Source: Acanthaster planci (taxonomy: Eukaryota; Echinodermata; Asteroidea; Valvatida; Acanthasteridae). From it: a DNA stretch of 15,346 nucleotides. Below are positions 9,901-15,004 of the stretch, piece by piece. The translations under genes and the position numbers were made by a program. Under the pieces are notes generated by a model. The model was given only the letters and a program-made list of their open reading frames with translations, did no database searches and was not told the DNA's origin. Position 1 is the stretch's first letter. The number at the start of each line of letters is the position of its first letter. The stretch spans positions 1,751,732-1,767,077 of the forward strand of contig NW_019091377.1 of the NCBI RefSeq assembly GCF_001949145.1, read 5' to 3'.

Positions 9901-12770
9901 AATCTGCCAAATTATAGAAGGTACCAGCAAAATTGTCAGAAGTTTTTGATCTGTATGAAGTTGAAGTTCATCTGAATGGTCGTAGTTTAGTTAAAAATCC
10001 GTCTATCTGAAATGAGATGTTGTGCTTACTTAAATGGAATTACATGAATCACTTTTTTCGTAAGGATGCGCACAAAAAGAAATAAGGTTGAAATTTGAAT
10101 GCAACACCAAAGTTGTGTTTTGAATCCTACACAGTGTATTTGTGCAGTTGTTAACCCCTTCACGGGGGGATTATTTTGACCCTGACTGCTGGGCTGTGGC
10201 ATGCCATGAATGGAGGGCTTTGTCCATCAGCAGGCCCCATTGAACCAGCAGCTGCATGGTGAATAGACTGTATGTGTGGTATGCACTAATCCTCACATTA
10301 AGGTGCTGTAGTAGCAGTCATCCGTAGCGAAGGGGTTAATTTACCTTATTGCGTTTTTTTCCTGGATAGGAGTGGAACATGGGCCAGAGGGCGTCAGACA
10401 CCCGCGGCATCACCTTTGAGGACGTCAGAATCCCTAAGGAGAATGTTCTGCTGGGAGAAGGAATGGGCTTCAAGATTGCCATGGGTGCCTTCGACAAGAC
10501 CAGGCCTCCGGTGAGTATACCTGCTACTTCTGCCGTATATATGTACATAACCCTAAACCTAATCCTAACCCTATCCCTTAATATCAACTTGACCCCAACT
10601 CTTTGATAAGACAAGGAGTAAAGTATACCAGCTAATTCTTATGTATTTATAACCCTAACCCTAAACCCAAGTCTGAAACCAGTGCCTACCCCTAACTTTA
10701 ATCCTAACCCAAGACAGAGCCCAAGGTTGGTACACCAGCTACCAGACTAAAAACCATTACTAAAAACTATAAGTTTAAACCCACCTCAATGAAAACCTCA
10801 AGCCTTTCCCTCTAACAATCCTAGACCTCCAGTCAGCTACCTTTCTGGTATGTGCTCAACCTTTGCTTAATCATTGGTGACCTTTTTGTCTGCAAGGAAA
10901 CAGCCATAAAATGACCAAACCAACAGTTGCATTCAGTGGTTTTCAACATGCTGGCAGGTTAATATTTTTTGAGACCCGTACCTCACTTGGAGGGTAATCA
11001 TGTAGTTGGCGTTATTAATTAAGAAACCCTCATTGCATTGTTACCACCCTCACATGCAGTCCGTATGGACTAGTTTAGCCTAAGCCATTTCCTTTGTTTG
11101 GTTTTCTAGGTAGCTGCAGGGGCCACTGGACTGGCGCAGAGGGCCTTGGACGAAGCCACCAAGTACTCCATGGAGAGAAAGACGTTTGGCAAATACATCT
11201 GCGAGGTAAGTTTTGAGCCATGTGGCCTTGTCCGGCTGGTTGCTTATCTCCAGTTTCCTTGGCAAGAAACAACTAAGAGCATGTCTTTTGCGTCGATAGG
11301 ATGCCAGTCTAGTGCTGGTTGTATGCTCAGTCACATTCCTGGAAGAAGTACGGGTAAAGTGGCTTGCTCAAGGACACATCCTTGGGCTAGTAGCTTTATT
11401 TGAAACCCCCCACCCCTGATCTTGCATCACAATCTTGAAGCTCTAAACCACACTGCCTCATCTCTGAGGCGCATTGCTGAAGTTTAGTTCTACCCAAGGG
11501 CTCTGGATTCATAGAAGTAGGCCTCCAACTTGAAAGAGCCGTGCTTGATAGTTGTTCATCTCTCCATTCACACATACAAGGTCTCATGAGACTTGGTTAG
11601 CGTTTCATTAGTATTTGAATGTGGTTGGTGTGCAACAGGCTTCTATTATATCTCAGAAGCGATGGAACTTAACAAAATGAGTCACAAGCTGCTAGAGCCA
11701 CTCTCCACCTTCCACAGAATCTTGCCCAGTGTAAATCAATGAGACCTTTGCAGTATTTTCCACCCACATAATGTCCTTTTACGTCAGGATGCCAGATTGA
11801 GTGAAACATCAAATTAAAGAGCTCACTTTTCTTTTCCTTGTACAAACTTATACTAAGTCACTGAAACAATGACTCATAGACTCACTGTGTGGGATCTGGT
11901 CTGTATTTTGTCGCGATGTGCATCCCTACGTCCTCTGAAATGAACAGAATGACCCACATGTTTCTGCGTTGCCCCTTCATTCTCTCTCTCGTGGTCCAGC
12001 ACCAAGCCGTGTCCTTCATCCTGGCCGACATGGCCATTGGTGTGGAATCTGCCCGTCTCATGACCCACCGAGCGGCGTGGGAGATTGACCAGGGCCGGCG
12101 CAACACCTACTTTGCCTCAATCGCCAAGGCGCTGGCCGCTGACGTTGCCAACAAGTGCGCCACAGACGCCGTGCAGATCTTTGGTGGCAACGGCTTCAAC
12201 AGTGATTACCCAGTGGAGAAGCTGATGAGAGATGCCAAGATCTACCAGGTACGATCCAGTGGTCTCTTACAGTGCAGCAGTACTCAGACTCACACTCATA
12301 CTCACATTTGTACTCAAACAGTTTTCATACTCGTACTTATGACGTATTCAAACTTGAGTACGTTTTTGTACTCATAAAGTACTTGTACTCATGTTGAAGT
12401 GTTCAACTTCTGTGAATGCAGAGGATGATGACTGACATCACAAATTTAACTGGTATTGGCTTTCATGTTACATGTAAGTGTGAGCCAGCCTGGAGGTTGT
12501 TTCCATCAAATCTTTGATATTGATTTCAGCACTAGGTTTTTCCCTTGAATGCAGTAATGTTAGAAACCTGTGTGCATTTGGTGCCTTGTGCTTGCCAGTG
12601 AACTTCAGACGTTTAGACTCTTGGGGCCTGAATGCAGCTAGGTGTCTCAGTTTATGTCTATATCTCTCTTTTCCTGTTCCCCCCCCCAGATCTATGAAGG
12701 AACAGCGCAGATCCAGCGCGTGATCATTTCACGAGAGATGCTCACTAAGGCAAAACAGATGGCTTGGTAG
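869..12770 (+). CDS. ACADM: Medium-chain acyl-CoA dehydrogenase, mitochondrial (5'-partial, 9 exons)
   Basis: Join 869-966, 3603-3672, 6894-6994, 8050-8130, 9059-9298, 10370-10510, 11110-11205, 12000-12248, 12690-12770. The joined reading is open for 384 complete codons plus a split first codon and ends in TAG. It aligns almost without gaps to human MCAD (421 aa) from about residue 40 onward. The enzyme is an FAD flavoprotein of the mitochondrial matrix that makes the trans-2,3 double bond in C4-C12 acyl-CoAs, the first step of beta-oxidation, and passes electrons to ETF. Visible hallmarks are acyl-CoA dehydrogenase signature 1 ([13 protein letters not shown]), the FAD-contacting WITNGG, signature 2 (QIFGGNGF to KLMRD) and the catalytic-base motif IYEGT. 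Gln and Glu equivalent to mature Gln95/Glu99 at the base of the MCAD acyl pocket are present, which favours MCAD over SCAD or isovaleryl-CoA dehydrogenase. All introns are GT-AG with conserved phases. The transit peptide and start codon are not identified. Identification is firm; exact substrate range is inferred. Confidence 0.97.
1307..1389. repeat. Short inverted repeat plus 14-bp palindrome
   Basis: GCCACCATCTT (1307-1317) is perfectly complementary to AAGATGGTGGC (1346-1356), with a 28-nt loop. Twenty bases further on lies the perfect palindrome GGCCTGATCAGGCC (1376-1389). Both sit just upstream of the large foldback at 1451. They may be worn ends of a mobile element, but no target duplication is clear. 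Confidence 0.55.
1451..1690. repeat. Foldback (hairpin) element, 118-bp arms with 4-nt loop
   Basis: The left arm 1451-1568 is the reverse complement of 1573-1690 about an axis at 1570.5; the loop is GAGA. By eye about 7 of 118 positions mismatch, with no gaps, so the arms are about 94% identical. This explains why both strands encode nearly the same chance peptide here. The arm ends read TATGAGTAAA and TTTACTCATA. A 14-bp direct repeat, TTGTTGCCGCTTTG, occurs at 1403-1416 and again at 1691-1704, touching the right arm. It could be a palindromic MITE, a foldback element or a recent inverted duplication. If transcribed with the gene it would form a long dsRNA stem. No transposase gene is present. 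Confidence 0.93.
2118..2162. repeat. Small bulged inverted repeat
   Basis: GAAGGAACCTAGC (2118-2130) pairs with GCTAGGTCCTTC (2151-2162), with one bulged base and a 20-nt loop. It could be a chance hairpin or a degraded repeat end. No function is assigned. Confidence 0.4.
2520..3113. repeat. Dispersed 18-bp motif family, TTTTCAYGAAGAGACAAA
   Basis: Five same-direction copies start at 2520, 2700, 2762, 2863 and 2901, each matching the consensus with 0-3 changes. A sixth lies on the opposite strand at 3096-3113 (TTTGTCTCTTCCTGAAAA). Spacing is irregular (180, 62, 101 and 38 bp), so this is not a simple tandem satellite. It may be a decayed array, subterminal repeats of a larger mobile element, or a repeated protein-binding site. 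Confidence 0.75.
3603..3672 (+). CDS. ACADM: ACADM exon (human exon 4 equivalent)
   Basis: 70 nt, matching human exon 4 (c.217-286). Acceptor TTCACAG, donor GTGAGT. It reads [23 protein letters not shown] plus the first base of a Gly codon completed in the next exon (phase 1). It aligns with human [24 protein letters not shown]. It is part of the N-terminal helical domain leading into the glycine-rich turn before the acyl pocket. Confidence 0.96.
4036..4165 (+). mobile_element. tRNA-derived SINE-like element with MIR/L2-like tail (approximate ends)
   Basis: TGGCCCAGTGG (4046-4056) is a perfect match to the RNA polymerase III box A consensus TRGCNNAGYGG. A degenerate box B (CATACCAATCC, 4079-4089) follows at a slightly short spacing. 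Then comes GACCTTGGGCAAGTCACTT (4110-4128), which is what I recognise from the 3' part of mammalian MIR, itself shared with L2 LINEs. The related element at 11213-11462 lies in the opposite orientation. Ends and target duplication are not resolved. The box B decay suggests an old copy. Confidence 0.65.
6122..6698 (+). mobile_element. Non-autonomous TTAA-bounded DNA transposon (MITE), copy 1
   Basis: The element starts TTAACCACTTCCTGCCGGGG (6122-6141) and ends with its exact reverse complement (6679-6698): a 20-bp perfect terminal inverted repeat, TTAA included. Size is 577 bp. A TTAA at each border is the target duplication expected of piggyBac-type transposases. There is no transposase reading frame, so movement would need an enzyme supplied elsewhere. 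Copy 2 at 14409-15004 matches along most of its length in reverse orientation. The segment about 6385-6660 is the best conserved, about 90% by eye; about 6185-6285 is strongly diverged. Confidence 0.9.
6894..6994 (+). CDS. ACADM: ACADM exon (human exon 5 equivalent): acyl-pocket floor
   Basis: 101 nt, matching human exon 5 (c.287-387). Acceptor CCTCAG, donor GTGAGA. After completing the split Gly codon it reads [33 protein letters not shown] and ends in phase 0. Human has [33 protein letters not shown]. The Gln codon (6965-6967) and Glu codon (6977-6979) align with mature Gln95 and Glu99, which line the bottom of the fatty-acyl pocket in mammalian MCAD. Their retention supports medium-chain specificity. 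Confidence 0.97.
6995..8049 (+). other. ACADM: Intron (after human exon 5 equivalent), phase 0
   Basis: Donor GTGAGA, acceptor TTATGCAG; 1,055 bp. Its main content is the 18-bp minisatellite. The 3' half, from the TGTGACCCGGTACATC at 7706 onward, contains a 124-codon open frame with no recognisable protein features; it may be repeat-derived but I cannot confirm that. Confidence 0.85.
7379..7576. repeat. 18-bp minisatellite, 11 copies
   Basis: Eleven head-to-tail copies of GTGGGTCAGGCTGTCTGT run without any length change. Copies 4, 5 and 7 share one G-to-A change (GCTATCTGT), so variants are internally shared. Because 18 is a multiple of 3 and the unit lacks stops in several frames, it yields long repetitive open frames on both strands, which are artefacts. 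It sits inside an intron, so copy number can vary without changing the protein. Confidence 0.97.
8050..8130 (+). CDS. ACADM: ACADM exon (human exon 6 equivalent)
   Basis: 81 nt (27 codons, phase 0 at both ends), the length of human exon 6 (c.388-468). Acceptor TTATGCAG, donor GTAAGT. It reads [27 protein letters not shown]; human has [27 protein letters not shown]. It is the end of the N-terminal helical domain running into the FAD-contacting beta domain. Confidence 0.97.
8131..9058 (+). other. ACADM: Intron (after human exon 6 equivalent), phase 0
   Basis: Donor GTAAGT, acceptor CTTGCCAG; 928 bp. It is AT-rich and I see no strong repeat or RNA gene. There is one TACATGTA palindrome (8657-8664) and a short duplicated AGAAATCCATA nearby. 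Confidence 0.82.
9059..9298 (+). CDS. ACADM: ACADM exon (human exons 7 and 8 fused): flavin-binding beta domain
   Basis: 240 nt (80 codons, phase 0 at both ends), equal to human exon 7 (131 nt) plus exon 8 (109 nt). The human junction would fall inside the Trp codon at 9188-9190, where the sequence here is continuous. It contains acyl-CoA dehydrogenase signature 1 ([13 protein letters not shown], 9065-9103) and WITNGG, whose Trp and Thr contact the flavin in known structures. It ends SPGRK before donor GTGGGT. It is markedly GC-rich against the flanking introns. Confidence 0.97.
9299..10369 (+). other. ACADM: Intron (after fused exon), phase 0
   Basis: Donor GTGGGT, acceptor TGGATAG; 1,071 bp. 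It carries the 189-bp TTAA-bounded element near its 3' end and a small ACACACA/TGTGTGT hairpin (9518-9535). The rest is AT-rich with nothing recognisable. Confidence 0.83.
10151..10339. mobile_element. Short TTAA-bounded inverted-repeat element (189 bp)
   Basis: It starts TTAACCCCTTC (10151-10161) and ends GAAGGGGTTAA (10329-10339), an 11-bp perfect inverted repeat with TTAA at both borders. The interior does not resemble the 0.6-kb MITE, so this is a separate family with the same TTAA preference. Its right end lies 30 bp before the next exon, so the terminal TTAAT is within branch-point range. With short repeats a coincidental pair is possible, but two exact TTAA borders make insertion more likely. 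Confidence 0.65.
10370..10510 (+). CDS. ACADM: ACADM exon (human exon 9 equivalent)
   Basis: 141 nt (47 codons, phase 0), equal to human exon 9 (c.709-849). Acceptor TGGATAG, donor GTGAGT. It reads [47 protein letters not shown]; human has [47 protein letters not shown]. It covers the end of the beta domain and the entry into the C-terminal helical domain, with the conserved SDTR and FDKTRP motifs. Confidence 0.97.
10511..11109 (+). other. ACADM: Intron (after human exon 9 equivalent), phase 0
   Basis: Donor GTGAGT, acceptor TTTTCTAG; 599 bp. The first 200 bp is rich in degenerate CCCTAA telomere-like repeats. The remaining 400 bp shows nothing recognisable. Confidence 0.85.
10549..10710. 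repeat. Interstitial telomere-like degenerate CCCTAA repeats
   Basis: Three clusters (10549-10580, 10651-10668, 10687-10710) are built from CCCTAA, CCTAAC and close variants, all with the C-rich strand on +. The clearest run is AACCCTAACCCTAAACCC at 10651-10668. The units match the metazoan telomere repeat TTAGGG read on the other strand. The array is decayed and lies about 40 bp after a splice donor. Either an old telomere-repeat insertion or a microsatellite that grew from CCTAA-like sequence would explain it. Confidence 0.7.
11110..11205 (+). CDS. ACADM: ACADM exon (human exon 10 equivalent)
   Basis: 96 nt (32 codons, phase 0), equal to human exon 10 (c.850-945). Acceptor TTTTCTAG, donor GTAAGT. 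It reads [32 protein letters not shown]; human has [32 protein letters not shown]. It belongs to the C-terminal helical domain; the RKTFGK motif contacts flavin across the dimer interface in the family. Confidence 0.97.
11206..11999 (+). other. ACADM: Intron (after human exon 10 equivalent), phase 0
   Basis: Donor GTAAGT, acceptor GGTCCAG; 794 bp. Its first third is a minus-strand SINE-like element. The rest holds a 12-bp palindrome GTCTCATGAGAC (11581-11592) and otherwise nothing recognisable. Confidence 0.83.
11213..11462 (-). mobile_element. tRNA-derived SINE-like element, minus strand (approximate ends)
   Basis: Read on the minus strand: box A-like AGGCAGTGTGG (11448-11458, 9 of 11 matches to consensus), a degenerate box B around 11397-11408 (GGGGTTTCAAAT), then TGTCCTTGAGCAAGCCACTT (about 11356-11376). 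That last stretch parallels GACCTTGGGCAAGTCACTT in the element near 4110 and in mammalian MIR. A distal part including CTGGAGATAAGC lies near 11247-11258. The distal end reaches to within about 10 bp of the splice donor at 11206. Probably the same broad SINE superfamily as the 4-kb copy; end points and age are uncertain. Confidence 0.65.
12000..12248 (+). CDS. ACADM: ACADM exon (human exon 11 equivalent): C-terminal domain, signature 2
   Basis: 249 nt (83 codons, phase 0). Acceptor GGTCCAG, donor GTACGA. It starts [20 protein letters not shown] and ends [11 protein letters not shown]. It carries acyl-CoA dehydrogenase signature 2 (QIFGGNGF, then D and KLMRD at the spacing the pattern requires) and the [12 protein letters not shown] helix (human RRNTYYASIAKA). 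The 14th codon (GGT, 12039-12041) is Gly where human has Lys329 (mature Lys304, the site of the common K304E disease allele). It is strongly GC-rich. Confidence 0.97.
12249..12689 (+). other. ACADM: Intron (last), phase 0
   Basis: Donor GTACGA, acceptor a run of C followed by AG; 441 bp, the shortest here. It holds the TACTCA-type microsatellite (12279-12392) and one TACATGTA (12469-12476). Confidence 0.87.
12279..12392. repeat. Degenerate TACTCA microsatellite
   Basis: About a dozen imperfect copies of ACTCAT/TACTCA/TACTCG-type hexamers run through this stretch, with intervening variants such as TTGAGTACG on the other strand. It is intronic and carries no coding signal. Confidence 0.75.
12690..12770 (+). 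CDS. ACADM: ACADM last coding exon with catalytic Glu and stop
   Basis: A C-rich tract and CAG precede it. It reads [26 protein letters not shown] then TAG (12768-12770). The third codon (GAA, 12696-12698) is the catalytic base equivalent to mature Glu376 of mammalian MCAD, within IYEGT. The tail is three residues longer than the human end (REHIDKYKN) and dissimilar after SRE, which is usual at this terminus. Confidence 0.97.
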   Translation: MYEGTAQIQRVIISREMLTKAKQMAW

Positions 12771-12960
12771 ATGGACATCTTGAAGCATAGGACTCACAAC
12801 ACTGCGTATTGAAGGTCCAAAAAACTTTCTGTGTATACATCATGCGAAATTTCTAGGGCGTGTACATGTATATACAGTAAGCCACAGGCAGCAAACTGGT
12901 TTTGAACGATTGTTTCTATGTGAAAGTCGCTGGTGAAATTAAAGTTGGTTTTTTTTCTCG
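12771..12960 (+). other. ACADM: Probable 3' UTR with candidate polyadenylation signal
   Basis: ATTAAA at 12938-12943, followed by GTTGGTTTTTTTTC, is a plausible poly(A) signal with a GT/T-rich downstream element. It would give a 3' UTR of roughly 190 nt. A canonical AATAAA at 13701-13706, followed by a T-rich tract, is a distal alternative. Sequence alone cannot decide between them. Confidence 0.45.
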
Positions 12961-13189
12961 AGATGTCATGCTCTTAAAAATTTTGTTTAATAATGTTTAT
13001 ATCTTTCTCACATTGTGTTTTTGGATAAATACTGCACTGGCTGGTTTGTTGTTGAAAGTCAAGATTAATGAAAATAGAAAGCTTCAATGCGTCTCTCAAG
13101 AATGAACGTAGGCTCGCTCTCGTACATGTATGTGATGTCAAAATGGAGGGCATCATAGGCAAATTAATAATGTGCTTTACAATGCAATT

Positions 13190-13334
13190 TGAATTCCAAT
13201 TCAATTCAATTCAGGCAATCAGATAAAAAGTGGAAAGGTAGAGTAGTTAATCCCTCTCTTTGGCTCTTTTGTTACAGAATTATATGCAATACTCAGGGGT
13301 ATTTAATATTCTGATGATCAGATAAAAAGTGGAG
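13190..13334. repeat. AATTC microsatellite and 17-bp direct repeat
   Basis: A short AATTC run (13190-13214) is followed by ATCAGATAAAAAGTGGA at 13218-13234 and an exact second copy at 13317-13333, 99 bp apart. Similarity continues weakly for about 13 bases after each copy. It is probably a local duplication or paired ends of a degraded repeat. Confidence 0.65.
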
Positions 13335-14350
13335 AAGTTGAGGGGTTTCAGAGCAAGGCAAGAAGTGTTGATTGAATCTATTTGTGTTCCACCTGCAGAA
13401 CTGGGCACCCTAGGTGCTCTTCAATCAAAAAATGTTACTGTTAATGCTGCAGACGTCCCTCCCTACCCGAATAGGGTGCACCCTAAAAACACTGCGCAAC
13501 TTTTTTAGTGGTTGGGCCCCCCAAAAAGCTTCATTCTGCTCAGGGTCGAAACAGCAGGGTTCCCGTATTTCCAGAAAACCAAATTCTGTGATTTTACCCC
13601 GATCAATTTTGCAGAATTCCTGGATAACCATCTTGACATATTCCAACTCAAGAAAACACAGCAAATCATCTTGTGGATATGCCATTTAGTCATGAAACAA
13701 AATAAAACATGACTTGTTACTTTTTCTTTTGGGTCAATCTAATTCCCTGACTTTTCCTTGACCGGAAGAAAGGGAAACTCATTTTCTCTGTTTTCCCTGA
13801 TTGCAAGGATGGTTTGGAACCCTCAACTGGGATTTAAAATGGGTGTACAGTTTATTTGAATTTTGCGTACCAAATATATGTATTGTAGTTGGATTAATTT
13901 CTACATTATCTTTCATTCAGATATTTAAAACCAGTTCAAATGGGAGATAACGTAATGTGTGCATTAGAGTGACATGAGATCTGTGCTTCGTCAGCCAGTT
14001 AAGTGTTTGAATATAGCAAGATCGTTAACTCTATCAGTCCTCAATCCTTCACCTGTTGGAGGACTGAGGACTGTTAAGGTTAAGGGAGCAAAGCACACAC
14101 CCGATTCTGCGTAGGGCCGCGCCGATACGGTATACCTTGCATGCACATCCAGATGGTCTGATCATGGACAGGTGCAGTTGGAATGTCGAACTGGTTCATT
14201 CGAAGCACATGTAAAGCTATTGTTGTGGTCATAACTGTCTTTTTATTCAAAAATAATGGAATAATAAATAAGTCGGACTCAATTGTTGTCTGACTCTGTG
14301 TGCAGTTATGGTCCGAGAAGCAGCGTGTGGTGTAAACGGCAAATGAAGAT
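13335..14350. other. Intergenic stretch without a recognisable gene
   Basis: Short open frames around 13414-13712 occur on both strands and have no recognisable domains or exon signals; I treat them as chance. CAGTCCTCA (14035-14043) is perfectly complementary to TGAGGACTG (14065-14073), a small hairpin. The AATAAA at 13701-13706 may be a distal poly(A) signal for the upstream gene. Confidence 0.6.
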
Positions 14351-14408
14351 GACTATAGCCTGATGTAAACCAAATTAGAATCAAAAAAGATATTAGACTA
14401 CACACTTA
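14351..14408 (+). repeat. Left fragment of the ~45-bp tandem array
   Basis: GACTATAGCC at 14351, followed by AAATTAGAATCAAAAAAG and another GACTA at 14396 (45 bp apart), matches the unit of the array right of 15005. The MITE that starts at 14409 interrupts the second unit. Confidence 0.75.
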
Positions 14409-15004
14409 TTAATCACTCCCTGCCGGGGACTCCGGAATCGGAGACGTATGTTTTATATGCGTGGCCGGGTTCTCTGAACTCGGACAAAGGAAACAGGGTC
14501 CTGTAACAAAAGACCGTACTCCGAACAAAAGACCAGGCTGCTGGGAATTATTGACATTTTTCACTCTCAAAAGTGGTGATAATCCAGCCTTGTTTTGAAA
14601 CGGTATACCAGGGTTTGGGACATTGAGAGTGAGTGGATTACCACCGGGGACAAAAGCGCTCCACCACTGCAGCGATGAGCCACACAGCACCGCTGCACGC
14701 TAATCTGGCCCCTATTGAAAAGAGGTCAGCAGTGCACTGAGCCAGGTTCGTGAACGAAAGAAAGTTACACAACACTGCACAATCTGCGCTCTTTTTACAA
14801 GGCTGCAAGCCTGGCTGAAATACACAGGCGTCAATGAAGGTCACCTGTCAACTTAGAGTTGTGCCTAAAGGTTATTTCGTGCGGCTATAAACGACCGTTA
14901 AATGAAATGATGAATTGTTGAAGGATTTTGAAAACGGAAAAAATGATAGTCATGCCAGCCCAGCATCATCAACATTGAAAAATGCCCCGGCATGAAGTGG
15001 TTAA
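14409..15004 (-). mobile_element. Non-autonomous TTAA-bounded MITE, copy 2 (inverted relative to copy 1)
   Basis: Bordered by TTAA at 14409-14412 and 15001-15004; total 596 bp. Termini TTAATCACTCCCTGCCGGGG and, at the right, the reverse complement of TTAACCACTTCATGCCGGGG differ from each other at 3 of 20 positions, so it is older or less constrained than copy 1. Its interior matches 6122-6698 in reverse. Near its left end it has about 13 extra bases, including TCCGGAATCGGA, that copy 1 lacks. No transposase is encoded; the 93-codon minus-strand open frame here is not supported as a gene. Confidence 0.9.

Noticed and set aside
13414-13712. Overlapping small open frames downstream of the gene as a second gene
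   Set aside because: They overlap on both strands, have no splice-site context or recognisable domain, and lie in sequence that looks repeat-derived.
14409-14690. 93-codon minus-strand open frame in the second MITE, and its counterpart at 6373-6600
   Set aside because: The two copies' frames do not keep a common protein along their length and no transposase motif is visible; the similarity is at DNA level from the shared element.
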